Positions 40,202 to 49,503 are shown, numbered from the stretch's first letter. The stretch: DNA of 64,000 nt from Pseudolabrys sp. Root1462 (GCF_001426945.1 NZ_LMFS01000003.1:31041-95040); one strand, 5' to 3'. Program-made: numbers and translations. Notes: generated by a model not told the origin, from the letters alone.

Positions 40202-41241
40202 GAGCAACCTTGCGACCATCGGATCCCGTGATCCCACCGGCCGCCGTTTCCGACGAAACGGCTACCACTCAGATCGTGCTCGCCTTCGAGGACAACAAAC
40301 TCGCCTCGGTGCTGTTCGGCCAATACGGCCAGAACTTGGCGCTGGTCGAGCGCAAGCTCGGCGTCAAAGCCGAGTCGCGCGGCAACCACGTCACGCTTGA
40401 AGGTTCGCGCGGCGGCGTCGAGCAGGCGCGCCGCGTCCTGGAAAGCCTTTACGAGCAGCTCAAGCGTGGCCGTGACCTGACAAGCGGCGACGTCGACGGC
40501 GCGATCCGTCAGGCGATCGCGCAAGGTTCGCTGTTCGATTTCGATCCCGGCCAGCAGCGCGCCGCCTTCGAGGAAATCAACCTGCGCAAACGTCCGGTGC
40601 GCGCGCGCACGGCGGCGCAGGATGCCTATATGCGCGCGCTCAAGCGTAACTCGCTGGTGTTCGGCACCGGTCCCGCCGGCACCGGCAAAACCTGGCTCGC
40701 CGTCGCGCAGGCGATTCAGATGTTCGAGCGCAAGGAAGTCGACCGCATCATTCTGTCGCGGCCCGCCGTCGAAGCCGGCGAGCGCCTCGGCTTCCTGCCG
40801 GGCGACATGCGCGAGAAGGTCGATCCCTATCTGCGCCCAATCTATGACGCGCTGCATGACCTGATGGACGTGCGCATCGTCGAGCGCGCCCTGGAGCAAG
40901 GCGACATCGAAATCGCGCCGCTCGCCTTCATGCGCGGCCGGACCCTCGCCAACGCCGCCGTCATCCTCGACGAAGCGCAGAATACCACGTCGATGCAGAT
41001 GAAAATGTTTCTGACGCGCCTCGGCGAGAACAGCCGCATGTTCGTCACCGGCGATCCGAGCCAGGTCGATCTGCCCAACGGGCAGGTATCCGGGCTGGCC
41101 GAAGCGGTTCGCCTGCTCAAGGACGTCGAAGGTGTCGGCATCGTCGAATTCGCCGCGGGCGATGTCATCCGCCACGAACTGGTACAGCGGATCGTCGAGG
41201 CCTACGATCGTGCCATTCCGGCACGCGGGCCGCGAAAATGA
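40198..41241 (+). CDS. ybeZ: PhoH-family ATPase (YbeZ/PhoL-like)
   Basis: 347-residue ATPase linked to RNA metabolism and ribosome quality control with YbeY. An N-terminal KH-like segment ([20 protein letters not shown]) precedes the PhoH domain: Walker [14 protein letters not shown], Walker [12 protein letters not shown], and [10 protein letters not shown]. Start is uncertain: TTG at 40198 overlaps the miaB stop and has AGGGG four bases upstream; a TTG at 40210 is an alternative. The end overlaps ybeY by 4 bases (ATGA). Immediate linkage to ybeY supports the YbeZ assignment. Confidence 0.93.
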   Translation: MRATLRPSDPVIPPAAVSDETATTQIVLAFEDNKLASVLFGQYGQNLALVERKLGVKAESRGNHVTLEGSRGGVEQARRVLESLYEQLKRGRDLTSGDVDGAIRQAIAQGSLFDFDPGQQRAAFEEINLRKRPVRARTAAQDAYMRALKRNSLVFGTGPAGTGKTWLAVAQAIQMFERKEVDRIILSRPAVEAGERLGFLPGDMREKVDPYLRPIYDALHDLMDVRIVERALEQGDIEIAPLAFMRGRTLANAAVILDEAQNTTSMQMKMFLTRLGENSRMFVTGDPSQVDLPNGQVSGLAEAVRLLKDVEGVGIVEFAAGDVIRHELVQRIVEAYDRAIPARGPRK

Positions 41242-41747
41242 GCGTCGTCACCGCCGATATCGTGGTGGAATCCGAGTTGTGGCAGGCCGAGCCGCAGGCC
41301 GAAGCGACGATCAATACCGCCATCGCCGCCGCCGCCAATTTCGTGAACGGCCTGCCCTCAACACGGGGCGGCGAAGTCAGTATTCTGCTGTCCGATGATT
41401 CGGCGATCCGCGAGGTCAACCGGCAGTGGCGCGGCTTGGACAAACCGACCAACGTGCTGTCATTTCCGGCCGCCAACACGCCGGCGACGCAAGGCCATCT
41501 CGGTGACATCGTCATCGCCTACGAAACCCTGCGAAGGGAATGCGAAACTGAAGGACGCCAGTTCCTTCATCACCTCGCACATCTGACCGTGCACGGATTT
41601 CTGCATCTCATCGGCTACGATCACGAAACGGACGCGCAAGCGGACGAGATGGAGCGGCTCGAGAGCCGCATCATGATCGCCATGAACATGCCCGATCCCT
41701 GGCTGGACGTCCGGCCGGACGCCGCCGTTCAGCGTGAGCGCGCGTAA
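41238..41747 (+). CDS. ybeY: Endoribonuclease YbeY
   Basis: 169-residue metal-dependent RNase for 16S rRNA 3'-end maturation and ribosome quality control. The zinc motif H3xH5xH reads HLTVHGFLHLIGYDH. The conserved RxxNxxWRxxDxPTNVLSFP block is present as VNRQWRGLDKPTNVLSFP. The ATG overlaps the ybeZ stop, and corC starts 5 bases later, so it is translationally coupled within the operon. Confidence 0.96.
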   Translation: MSVVTADIVVESELWQAEPQAEATINTAIAAAANFVNGLPSTRGGEVSILLSDDSAIREVNRQWRGLDKPTNVLSFPAANTPATQGHLGDIVIAYETLRRECETEGRQFLHHLAHLTVHGFLHLIGYDHETDAQADEMERLESRIMIAMNMPDPWLDVRPDAAVQRERA

Positions 41748-41752
41748 CCGCC

Positions 41753-42889
41753 ATGCCCGACAGCGACCCATCCAGAAACGATCCGTCCTTCGAGCCGCGC
41801 AACCTGCCGGTCCCGGTCCCGCAGAAGCGCGAGGACAACGGCAATGGCAATTGGTTCGTACGCGTTTTCCGTTCGGTGTTCGGGCTACGTCCATCCACCA
41901 TGCGCGCCGACCTGAGCGATTTCCTCGACGCGATGACGCCGGCTGAATCCGGCTTCTCGCCGGAAGAAAGCCGGATGCTCAAGAGTATCCTCGGCTTGCG
42001 CGAACGCCGCGTCAGCGACGTCATGGTGCCGCGCGCCGACATCATCGCCGTGCAGCAGGATATCCAGATCGGAGACCTGTTGATGGTGTTCGAGAAGGCC
42101 GGCCATTCGCGCCTCGTCATCTACAACGACACGCTCGACGATCCTGTCGGCATGGTGCACATCCGCGACCTCATTGGCTACATGACGACGCGCGCCACCA
42201 TCGACCCGGCCAAGAACGCCAAGCGCAGAAAGCCGCTGCCGGCGGGGCTTGATCTCAAGGCTATCAACCTCGCGACTCCGTTGACCGCGACCAAGATCGT
42301 GCGCGAAGTTCTGTTCGTGCCGCCGTCGGCGCGGGTCATGGATCTCCTGGCGCGGATGCAGGCCAAGCAGATTCATCTGGCGCTGGTGATCGATGAATAT
42401 GGCGGCACCGACGGACTGATCTCGATCGAGGACATCGTCGAGCAGATCGTCGGCGAAATCGCCGATGAGCACGACGAAGACGAACGCGCCAATATCGTGC
42501 CTCAGCCCGATGGCTCCTACATCGCCGACGCTCGCGCTTCGCTCGAGGACGTCGTTGCGTTCGTCGGCCAGGATTTCGTGGTCGAAGAGGATGTCGCCGA
42601 GGAAGTCGATACGCTCGGCGGCTATCTGACAAGCCGCGCCGGACGCCTGCCGCTGCGCGGCGAACTCATTCCCGGCCCGGGTCTGCTCGAATTCGAAGTG
42701 CTCGACGCCGATCCGCGCCGCGTCAAGCGCGTACGCATCGTCCGTCTGACCGAAAAGCGACAGAAGCCCCGCGAGGCACGCAAGCGCGGCGAGCCCGATG
42801 CCGTGCTGGCCGGCGTCGCACAATCGCCACTCAATTTTGATTCAACGCCGTCCAAAGATCCGAATTCTCAAAACCCGTCCCAATCGTGA
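41753..42889 (+). CDS. corC: CorC/HlyC-family protein with CBS pair
   Basis: 378 residues. After a Pro/Asn-rich N terminus comes a CBS pair (RVSDVMVPRADIIAVQQD and ATKIVREVLFVPPSARVMDLL) with LVIDEYGGTDGLISIEDIVEQIVGEI, and a C-terminal CorC_HlyC transporter-associated domain (RASLEDVVAFVGQDF, GYLTSRAGRLP). Unlike large hemolysin-family proteins it has no DUF21 membrane domain, so it is the soluble CorC type linked to magnesium and cobalt efflux. lnt overlaps its end (GTGA). Confidence 0.94.
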   Translation: MPDSDPSRNDPSFEPRNLPVPVPQKREDNGNGNWFVRVFRSVFGLRPSTMRADLSDFLDAMTPAESGFSPEESRMLKSILGLRERRVSDVMVPRADIIAVQQDIQIGDLLMVFEKAGHSRLVIYNDTLDDPVGMVHIRDLIGYMTTRATIDPAKNAKRRKPLPAGLDLKAINLATPLTATKIVREVLFVPPSARVMDLLARMQAKQIHLALVIDEYGGTDGLISIEDIVEQIVGEIADEHDEDERANIVPQPDGSYIADARASLEDVVAFVGQDFVVEEDVAEEVDTLGGYLTSRAGRLPLRGELIPGPGLLEFEVLDADPRRVKRVRIVRLTEKRQKPREARKRGEPDAVLAGVAQSPLNFDSTPSKDPNSQNPSQS

Positions 42890-44487
42890 CCCTGACCCGC
42901 ATCGCCACCCGCGCCGCGCACGCGATCGTTCTCGCTTACGGTTGGCGACGCGCCGGTATCGCCTTCGTCGCGGGCATGGCCTCGGCATTAGCCATGGCGC
43001 CGGTGAATGCCTGGCCGATCCTGTTCGTCACGATCCCGATCGCGGTCTGGCTGATTGACGGTTCGACTGCGGGCCGCTGGAGCGGCGCCTGGTCGGCAGC
43101 GATCGCTGGCTGGTGTTTCGGCTTCGGCTATTTTCTCGTCGGCGTCTATTGGGTCGGCTATGCGTTTCTGGTCGATGCCAAAACCTTCGGCTGGCTGCTG
43201 CCGATCGCTGTAACCGGGCTGCCCGCTTATCTTGCCATTTACATGGCGCTCGGGTTCGCGCTGGCGCGGGTCGTCTGGGTGCGCGGGCCCTCACGCATTC
43301 TCGCGCTTGCCATTGCGCTGACCGTGACCGAGTGGCTGCGTGGCCACGTCTTCACCGGCTTCCCCTGGAATACCCTTGGCTATGCGCTGACCGAACCGCT
43401 GGCGCTGGCGCAGAGCGTATCGCTGTTCGGGATCTGGGGACTGACGTTTCTCGCCGTCGCCATCTTCGCAACGCCGGCTGTTCTCGCGGACGACAATGTC
43501 GATACGCCGCGACCCTATCGCCCGCTGGCGCTGGCGATGATCGCCCTGGTCGGCATGGCCGGCTTTGGCGCGGCGCGCTTGGCGGTGCACCCGACGCGCT
43601 TCGTCAAGGACGTCAAGCTTCGCATCATGCAGCCCAACTTGCAGCAGGACGCGAAATTCAATTACAGCGCCAAGGACGACGTGATGCGGCGCTATCTCGC
43701 GCTGTCGGATCGCTCGACGGGCCCGCAATCGGACGGCATTCGCGATGTGACGCATCTGATCTGGCCGGAAGCAGCATTCCCTTTCTTTCTCACGCGCGAA
43801 CCTGAAGCGCTGGCCCAGATCGCCAATCTGATCAGGCCGAATACCGAGTTGATCACCGGCGCGGTTCGCCCTGGCGAAATGGTGCCCGGCCGCGGTCCCC
43901 GTGCTTACAACTCCGTGTACGTGCTCGATCCTGACGGCTCGATCCGCGCCATCTACGATAAGCTGCACTTGGTGCCGTTCGGCGAATTCCTTCCATTCCA
44001 GCCCTTCATGGAGCGGCTCGGCTTTCAACAGCTCACCAAGGAGGTTGGCGGCTTTCTCACCGGCACGCGCCGCCGCGCGCTGGATGTGCGCGGCGCGCCG
44101 AAAATGCTGCCGCTCATCTGTTACGAGGCGGTGTTTCCAGACGAAGCCGTGCCCGCCGGCGAAAGGCCGGGCTGGCTCCTGAACGTCACGAATGACGGCT
44201 GGTTCGGCATCAGCAGCGGGCCGTATCAGCACTTCCATCAGGCCCGCGTTCTGGCGATCGCGGAGGGCCTGCCGCTGGTTCGCGCCGCCAATACCGGCAT
44301 CTCCGGCGTGATCGATCCGGTCGGTCGCGTTATTGCTTCGCTGCCCCTCGGCGTTGAAGGCATTCTCGATGCGCGCCTGCCGCAGGCCATGGATCCTACT
44401 CCGTTTTCGCGTTACGGAAATTTTCCGGCAATTCTATTTCTGGTTGTATCAGGTGTAGTTCTGGCCAAACGGCGACTGCGCGCCTAG
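42886..44487 (+). CDS. lnt: Apolipoprotein N-acyltransferase
   Basis: Adds the third acyl chain to the N-terminal cysteine of lipoproteins at the inner membrane. The 533-residue protein has about six N-terminal membrane helices and a periplasmic nitrilase-like domain with the catalytic triad: Glu in IWPEAAFPF, Lys in YDKLHLVPFGEFLPF, and Cys in LPLICYEAVFP. A final helix (AILFLVVSGVVLAKRR) anchors the C terminus. GTG at 42886 overlaps the corC stop. It would process the export lipoprotein at the window's left end. Confidence 0.96.
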   Translation: MTLTRIATRAAHAIVLAYGWRRAGIAFVAGMASALAMAPVNAWPILFVTIPIAVWLIDGSTAGRWSGAWSAAIAGWCFGFGYFLVGVYWVGYAFLVDAKTFGWLLPIAVTGLPAYLAIYMALGFALARVVWVRGPSRILALAIALTVTEWLRGHVFTGFPWNTLGYALTEPLALAQSVSLFGIWGLTFLAVAIFATPAVLADDNVDTPRPYRPLALAMIALVGMAGFGAARLAVHPTRFVKDVKLRIMQPNLQQDAKFNYSAKDDVMRRYLALSDRSTGPQSDGIRDVTHLIWPEAAFPFFLTREPEALAQIANLIRPNTELITGAVRPGEMVPGRGPRAYNSVYVLDPDGSIRAIYDKLHLVPFGEFLPFQPFMERLGFQQLTKEVGGFLTGTRRRALDVRGAPKMLPLICYEAVFPDEAVPAGERPGWLLNVTNDGWFGISSGPYQHFHQARVLAIAEGLPLVRAANTGISGVIDPVGRVIASLPLGVEGILDARLPQAMDPTPFSRYGNFPAILFLVVSGVVLAKRRLRA

Positions 44488-44710
44488 ATTGTAATTTGCC
44501 GGAATGTCCGATTGAGGTTGCTTTCGGTACAAATAATTTTTGTCGCAGTTTCGGGGCTAATCACAGGGTAAACCTGTAAAAGTTATTGAAACTTCTGCGG
44601 AATCCTCTGCGCCACTTTAACGATTGAAAATCTTCACTTTGAAATGAGCGATTGCATAAACGCGAATATTTGTGACATTAGCGATCACGATGACGTCATA
44701 GGAGATTTTT

Positions 44711-45115
44711 ATGGCTAAGAAGGCGCCCAACCCGATCGACAAACATGTCGGATCGCGAGTCCGTATGCGCCGGATGATGCTGAGCATGAGCCAGGAAAAG
44801 CTGGGCGACGCTCTCGGCCTGACGTTCCAGCAAGTCCAGAAATACGAGAAGGGCACCAACCGCATCGGCGCCAGCCGATTGCAGGCCATTGCCAACATCC
44901 TTCAGGTCCCGGTTTCGTTTTTCTTCGAAGGCGCGCCGCATGGCCCGGGTGGCCACACCACCGGCATGAGCGAAGCGCCGTCGCCGGCCTATGTCTCCGA
45001 CTTCCTCGCCACCTCCGACGGCCTGTCGCTGACAAAGTCGTTCATGCGCATCAAGAGCTCCAAGCTGCGCCGCCGTATCGTCGATCTCGTCGAACAGATC
45101 GCCGGCGACGAGTAG
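44711..45115 (+). CDS. XRE-family transcriptional regulator (PraR/PhrR-like)
   Basis: 134 residues. The helix-turn-helix is MSQEKLGDALGLTFQQVQKYEKGTNRIGASRL with the following ANILQVPVSFFFEG, matching a regulator group found next to metK in Hyphomicrobiales (PraR/PhrR), involved in symbiosis, biofilm or acid response in other species. The C-terminal half contains LTKSFMRIKSSKLRRRIVDLVEQIAG. GGAG is 8 bases before the ATG. The 220-base upstream gap is unusually AT-rich, containing TGACGTCA at about 44691. Own promoter likely. Confidence 0.88.
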   Translation: MAKKAPNPIDKHVGSRVRMRRMMLSMSQEKLGDALGLTFQQVQKYEKGTNRIGASRLQAIANILQVPVSFFFEGAPHGPGGHTTGMSEAPSPAYVSDFLATSDGLSLTKSFMRIKSSKLRRRIVDLVEQIAGDE

Positions 45116-45320
45116 GAAGGCTTCTCGGCGGCCGTCGTCCTGGCTGACTGCTTCGGCCAGACTTGCTGCCTCTTGCGATGGCCCCGCCATCCGCGGCGCC
45201 GGGCCGCGGTAGCCCACCGCCAACACGCGACGCGGCATCCCGCAGCCGCACCGGCCGGATGCCATCCTTCTCCGATTGTTTGGACGCGCGGCGTGGCTAT
45301 TGCCCACGACAGCCCGCACC

Positions 45321-45348
45321 TTGACGTTGCGAACGACCGCTGTAAGAA
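45321..45348 (+). promoter_or_regulatory. Possible metK promoter
   Basis: TTGACG at 45321-45326 and TAAGAA at 45343-45348, 16 bases apart. The -10 is weak. If used, transcription would start near 45355, just ahead of the structured leader. Confidence 0.35.
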
Positions 45349-45367
45349 CGACCCCCCGATATGCACC

Positions 45368-45395
45368 GGCGCGGCTCCCCCGCGCCAAAGGGGAG
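45368..45395 (+). promoter_or_regulatory. Structured metK leader masking the ribosome binding site (pseudoknot or switch)
   Basis: GGCGCG (45368-45373) pairs with CGCGCC (45381-45386). The intervening loop holds CTCCCC (45375-45380), perfectly complementary to GGGGAG (45390-45395), the metK ribosome site six bases before the GTG. The two six-base helices can form an H-type pseudoknot or exclude each other as alternative hairpins, one hiding and one freeing the ribosome site. The core does not match the SAM/SAH or SAM-II riboswitch sequences I know. Confidence 0.6.
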
Positions 45396-45401
45396 ATCAG
45401 C

Positions 45402-46676
45402 GTGGCTCACAAGAACTTTCTTTTCACCAGTGAATCGGTTTCCGAAGGCCATCCGGACAAGGTCTGTGACCAGATCTCCGACGCGGTGCTGGACGCCTTT
45501 CTGGCGAACGACATCAAGCTCGGCATCGCCGACGACAGCGCGGTGAATACCCGTCTCGGCTGCGAAACCCTGACCACGACGAACAAGATCGTCATCGCTG
45601 GCGAAGGCCGCGGACAGGCGCCGTTCTTCCGCAAGCACGGCGACAAGGTCGTCGTCGATCGCGAATACATCACCCAGATCGCGCGAGATGTCGTCAAGGA
45701 CATCGGCTACGATCAGGACGGCTTCTCCTATTACGGCGCCGATGTCGAAGTGCTGCTGCACGGCCAGTCGCCCGACATCGCCATGGGCGTCGATGCCAAG
45801 AAAAAGAAGAGCGGCGAAGAAGAAGGCGCCGGCGACCAGGGCATGATGTTCGGCTTCGCCTGCACCGAGAGCGAAGTTTACGAGAAGAACTCGTTCATGC
45901 CGGCGCCGATCTATTTCGCACACAAGATCCTGCGCTCGCTGGCGGAAAAGCGGCACTCCAAGGCGCTGCCGGATCTGCAGCCGGACGCCAAGAGCCAGGT
46001 GACCGTCAAGTATGTCGACGGCAAGCCGGTCGGCTGCACCAAGGTCGTTGTTTCGACGCAGCACAACGAGAAGAGCCGCAACGGCAAGAAGTACACGCCC
46101 GGCATGGTCAAGGATATGATCGAGCAGACGGTGACCCAGGCGCTGCCGAAGGGCTGGATGCCGGCGAAGTCGTCCGACTTCCTCGTCAACCCGACCGGCA
46201 ACTTCGTGATCGGCGGTCCGGACGGCGACTGCGGCCTCACCGGACGCAAGATCATCGTCGACACCTACGGCGGCTATGCCCCGCACGGCGGCGGCGCCTT
46301 CTCCGGCAAGGACCCGACCAAGGTCGATCGTTCGGCTGCTTACGCCGCGCGCTATCTCGCCAAGAACGTGGTGGCCGCCGGCGTCGCCGAGCGCTGCACT
46401 ATTCAGGTCGCTTACGCCATCGGTGTCGCCGACCCGATGTCGGTGCTGGTCGACACCCACGGCACCGGCAAGGTCGATGAAAAGAAGCTCGAGAAGATCC
46501 TGCCCGAGCTGTTCCGCCTGACGCCGACCAATATCCGCCGCACGCTCAAGCTGAACCGGCCGATCTACCGTCGCACCGCCGCTTACGGTCATTTCGGCCG
46601 CGCCCCGGAGAAGGACGGTGGCTTCTCCTGGGAGAAGACCGATCTTGCCGCGCAGATCAAGGCGGCTTTCAAGTAA
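45402..46676 (+). CDS. metK: S-adenosylmethionine synthetase
   Basis: Makes SAM from methionine and ATP. The 424-residue protein begins [23 protein letters not shown] and has [34 protein letters not shown] and [19 protein letters not shown], the core ATP, metal and phosphate-binding blocks. GTG at 45402 is chosen: GGGGAG lies six bases upstream and the family N terminus starts here. The leader can fold so that this ribosome site is sequestered. A strong terminator follows. Lys/Glu-rich insert [12 protein letters not shown] is typical of alphaproteobacterial MetK. Confidence 0.97.
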   Translation: MAHKNFLFTSESVSEGHPDKVCDQISDAVLDAFLANDIKLGIADDSAVNTRLGCETLTTTNKIVIAGEGRGQAPFFRKHGDKVVVDREYITQIARDVVKDIGYDQDGFSYYGADVEVLLHGQSPDIAMGVDAKKKKSGEEEGAGDQGMMFGFACTESEVYEKNSFMPAPIYFAHKILRSLAEKRHSKALPDLQPDAKSQVTVKYVDGKPVGCTKVVVSTQHNEKSRNGKKYTPGMVKDMIEQTVTQALPKGWMPAKSSDFLVNPTGNFVIGGPDGDCGLTGRKIIVDTYGGYAPHGGGAFSGKDPTKVDRSAAYAARYLAKNVVAAGVAERCTIQVAYAIGVADPMSVLVDTHGTGKVDEKKLEKILPELFRLTPTNIRRTLKLNRPIYRRTAAYGHFGRAPEKDGGFSWEKTDLAAQIKAAFK

Positions 46677-46701
46677 GCGTCTTTTCGAGCTGACCATCGA
46701 G

Positions 46702-46734
46702 AAAGGCCGGGCTCACGCCCGGCCTTTTATTTTT
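46702..46734 (+). terminator. Intrinsic terminator of metK
   Basis: AAAGGCCGGGC and GCCCGGCCTTTT flank a TCAC loop 26 bases after the metK stop, followed by TATTTTT. Confidence 0.92.
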
Positions 46735-46760
46735 CGCCGTGGCCGGGCATGACGGTGACC

Positions 46761-47459
46761 ATGAGCAACGACCGCGACGACGACATTCCGCAGCGCGCCT
46801 TCTTCGGCCGCCGCAAGGGCCATCCGCTCAAGGCGCGGCAGTCGGAATTGTTCGACGACTTACTGCCAAAGCTGGCGCTCGATCTGACGAAGCCGGCACC
46901 CGATCTTTCGACCTTGTTTCCGCACGCGCCAAAGACGCTGCGCCTCGAAATCGGCTTCGGCGGCGGCGAGCATCTGGTCGCGCAGACGCTGGCGCATCCG
47001 GAGGCTGGCTTCATCGGCGCCGACGGTTTTCTCAACGCGGTCGGCAAATTGCTGGTCGCGATCGACGACGAGGACCTCACCAATATCCGCGTCTTCCACG
47101 GCGACGCGACAACGCTGATCGACTGGCTACCCGCCGGCGCCTTCACGCGCATCGATTTGCTGTATCCCGATCCGTGGCCGAAGCGGCGGCAATGGAAGCG
47201 GCGCTTCATTCAGGATGAAAGCCTGCCACGGCTCGCGCGTCTCTTAAAGAGCGGCGGCGAACTGCGCTTCGCCACCGACATTCCAAGCTACATGACCTAC
47301 GCGCTGACGCGCATCGCGCGCTCACCGGATTTCGTGTGGACCGCGGAGCAAGCCGATGACTGGCGCAAGCCATGGGACGGCTGGACCCGCACGCGCTATG
47401 AAGCGAAGGCGGTGCGCGAAGGCCGCACGCCGGCGTATTTTATTTTTCGGAAGAAGTGA
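46761..47459 (+). CDS. trmB: tRNA (guanine-N7-)-methyltransferase
   Basis: Methylates G46 of tRNAs with SAM from the gene just upstream. The 232-residue Rossmann enzyme has LEIGFGGGEHL (SAM motif), the conserved DLLYPDPWPKRRQWKRRF signature of TrmB, and GELRFATDIPSY. ATG at 46761 is preferred; the in-frame ATG at 46749 lies within a CCGGGCATGACGG palindrome remnant and neither has a good ribosome site. It is convergent with the DUF2336 gene across a perfect palindrome. Confidence 0.95.
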   Translation: MSNDRDDDIPQRAFFGRRKGHPLKARQSELFDDLLPKLALDLTKPAPDLSTLFPHAPKTLRLEIGFGGGEHLVAQTLAHPEAGFIGADGFLNAVGKLLVAIDDEDLTNIRVFHGDATTLIDWLPAGAFTRIDLLYPDPWPKRRQWKRRFIQDESLPRLARLLKSGGELRFATDIPSYMTYALTRIARSPDFVWTAEQADDWRKPWDGWTRTRYEAKAVREGRTPAYFIFRKK

Positions 47460-47463
47460 CGTT

Positions 47464-47489
47464 GTCGTCCCCGCGAAGGCGGGGACGAC
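47464..47489. repeat. Perfect palindrome between convergent genes (CCCGCGAAGGCGGG family)
   Basis: GTCGTCCCCGC and GCGGGGACGAC flank a GAAG tetraloop, 4 bases after the trmB stop and 8 before the convergent DUF2336 stop. GNRA-like loops on such stems are common dispersed palindromes in this order and can serve as a bidirectional terminator. Confidence 0.7.
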
Positions 47490-47496
47490 GGAGAGA

Positions 47497-48576
47497 TTAC
47501 TCTCCCGTGCCCTGCCGCACCTGCCAGAAGCGCACGACGCGCTGCGCTGTTGCCGCTGTGAGCCGCTCGAAGTTCTCGTGCGCAGCATCGATCACTGTCT
47601 GCGACGGCTTCGGGCCGGGACGCGAATTGATCACCGACTTCACCGTCGGCCAGCCGAAGTTCGCCGAGCGCGCCAGGATCAGCACCGGGTCGGCGCGTTC
47701 GCCGTTCATCAGGCGATCGACGACCTCGACCGGCACGGCGCAGATCGTCGACAGCGCCGCGATGGTCTCTTCGTATTTGCCGCCCTCGGCGTAATTGGCG
47801 ACGTCCGCTTCGGTAAGCTTGCGCTCCTTGTGCAGTGCGCGCACCGCAGCAAGCGCAGCAGTGTAGTTGCGCGGCGCCGCCTTGGCCCCGACCTCGTCGG
47901 TGACCTTGGCCAGAATTCTGCGGATCTCGGCCTGCGTCTCCGGCCGTGCGGCCGCGAGCAAGCGTCGCTGCACGACTTCACTCGCCTGCAGCAACAACTG
48001 GCGAAACAGCCGCGGCGGAATATCGGTGCGCTGACCGACCTTTTCGGCCAGGTCGCCGTCCTGCTGCGCGCGGTCGATGAGATTGGTAAAGGCGCGTTCC
48101 GACAGGTTGGCGCCACGATTGTCGGCGATCGAATAAGCGACGTTGCGATCGCCGCGGTTCACCAGCACGTCCGACAGCGCTTCGCTGACGCTGGCGCGCT
48201 TGGCCATGGCCAGCAGATGCTCCTGGCCCTTGGTCTCGGCGATCGCAATCAGATCGGGGTCGGACAGATGGCCGGCGCGCAATACCGGACCGGCGACGTC
48301 AATGTCGTCGTTCTTGGCCAGCGTCGCCACGACCTTGGCAGGCGCGTTTTCAACCGGCGCAAGCCGCCGCGCCAGTTCTGCCAGCGCCTTCGCCTCGATT
48401 TCGGCGATCAGGCAACCGATGACGTCGTCGAACAGCGCAACATGATGATCGTTGAATGCGGGAGCGCCGTCGAGGAACAGGGTCGTGATACGGCGCAGCG
48501 TCTCGGCCCGCTTTTCCGCGGAGCCGTGCTGGACCACATCTTCCAGCTCGGGAAGCAAGGACGCAGGAGCAGCCAT
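47497..48576 (-). CDS. DUF2336-family protein
   Basis: 359 residues, wholly alpha-helical in appearance, with repeated helix pairs (AEKRAETLRRITTLFL, AKALAELARRLAPVE, LSERAFTNLIDRAQQ) like an HEAT-type solenoid. DUF2336 proteins occur widely in Hyphomicrobiales and some act with histidine-phosphotransfer-like or sensor proteins, but the function is not established. ATG at 48576 is preferred; an alternative start lies 15 bases upstream. It is divergent from the rimP-nusA operon with a shared 226-base promoter region. Confidence 0.82.
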   Translation of the reverse strand: MAAPASLLPELEDVVQHGSAEKRAETLRRITTLFLDGAPAFNDHHVALFDDVIGCLIAEIEAKALAELARRLAPVENAPAKVVATLAKNDDIDVAGPVLRAGHLSDPDLIAIAETKGQEHLLAMAKRASVSEALSDVLVNRGDRNVAYSIADNRGANLSERAFTNLIDRAQQDGDLAEKVGQRTDIPPRLFRQLLLQASEVVQRRLLAAARPETQAEIRRILAKVTDEVGAKAAPRNYTAALAAVRALHKERKLTEADVANYAEGGKYEETIAALSTICAVPVEVVDRLMNGERADPVLILARSANFGWPTVKSVINSRPGPKPSQTVIDAAHENFERLTAATAQRVVRFWQVRQGTGE

Positions 48577-48680
48577 TACGCACGAACCCAACCGCGCGCC
48601 GTTACCGCCTGGCCGGCGCCTTAACGAAACGTAAGGGCAACGTGTGAAAGAAGGGTTTAGCCGCTGGCCTTCTTCGTGCC

Positions 48681-48708
48681 TTGCGCCGCCGCCAAAAATC
48701 GTTATATT
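48681..48708 (+). promoter_or_regulatory. Promoter of the rimP-nusA-infB operon
   Basis: TTGCGC (48681-48686) and TATATT (48703-48708), 16 bases apart, place the start near 48715, with a leader of about 88 bases before rimP that includes the terminator at 48748-48777. Confidence 0.55.
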
Positions 48709-48747
48709 TCCGCAGTCAATACACCCTCATAACCAAATCGGGTTTTG

Positions 48748-48777
48748 AGAGTGGGTCCCCCCGGACCCGCTCTTTTT
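48748..48777 (+). terminator. Intrinsic terminator (attenuator) in the rimP-nusA leader
   Basis: AGAGTGGGTCC and GGACCCGCTCT form an 11-pair stem (one G-U) with a CCCC loop, followed directly by TTTTT. It lies after the predicted operon promoter and 26 bases before rimP, so transcription must pass it to express nusA and infB. That makes it a candidate attenuator, not a gene end. Confidence 0.75.
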
Positions 48778-48802
48778 CTGTTACAGGCATAGCTTCGATA
48801 CG

Positions 48803-49480
48803 ATGGCTCTTGGCGAGCGACATGAGACTTTGACGGCGGGTTCCGGCCCGGAAACGACGGCGGCGGCCGATGAGCCGCGGCTGATCGCCGAGACCGGTCT
48901 GCCGGCGCGAATCGCCTCGATCGCTGAACCGGTGATTGAGCAGCTTGGCTATCGCCTTGTTCGGATTAAGGTTTCTTCCGGCGAGGAATGCACGATCCAG
49001 ATCATGGCGGAGCGCCCCGACGGTTCCATGACGGTAGAAGACTGCGAGGCGATATCGCGGGCTTTGTCGCCGGTCTTCGACGTCAACGAGCCGATCGACC
49101 GGGCCTACCGGCTGGAAATCTCCTCACCGGGCATCGACCGGCCGCTGGTGCGCCGCTCCGACTTCGAGCGCTATGCCGGCCACCTGGTGAAGGTCGAGAT
49201 GGAAGTGCCGGTCGCAGGCCGGAAGCGCTTTCGCGGCATTATCGACGGCGTCGAAGGCGACGCGGCGAAACTGACCCGCGACGATCCGAAGGCAGATGAG
49301 GATCCGGCAGTGTTGCTGCCGATTGCGGATATGGGCGAGGCAAAGCTCGTTCTCACCGACGAACTGGTGAGCGAGGCGTTGCGCGCCGAGAAAGCCGCCA
49401 AGCGCGAACTGCGCGAGGCGAAACGTGAACAGCGGCGTCTGAAGCAGGCCAAGAAGGCCAGTCGGACCGCCGCGCGATAA
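48803..49480 (+). CDS. rimP: Ribosome maturation factor RimP
   Basis: Needed for 30S subunit assembly. The 225-residue protein starts with an extension rich in Glu/Ala, then the RimP N domain ([54 protein letters not shown]) and the C-terminal SH3-like domain ([15 protein letters not shown]). The C terminus is a long basic helix ([27 protein letters not shown]). First gene of the nusA operon, as in most bacteria; no strong ribosome site was seen before the ATG at 48803. Confidence 0.95.
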   Translation: MALGERHETLTAGSGPETTAAADEPRLIAETGLPARIASIAEPVIEQLGYRLVRIKVSSGEECTIQIMAERPDGSMTVEDCEAISRALSPVFDVNEPIDRAYRLEISSPGIDRPLVRRSDFERYAGHLVKVEMEVPVAGRKRFRGIIDGVEGDAAKLTRDDPKADEDPAVLLPIADMGEAKLVLTDELVSEALRAEKAAKRELREAKREQRRLKQAKKASRTAAR

Positions 49481-49503
49481 CTTTGAGAGAAGGAGACTGA
49501 GCT

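Noticed and set aside
44660..44700. Crp box upstream of the XRE regulator (TGTGA...TCAC)
   Set aside because: Half-sites are 9 bases apart, not 6, so it does not fit a Crp dimer.
45368..45395. Known SAM-II or SAM/SAH riboswitch upstream of metK
   Set aside because: Architecture is similar but the conserved core nucleotides I know for those classes are absent; reported only as an unassigned structure.
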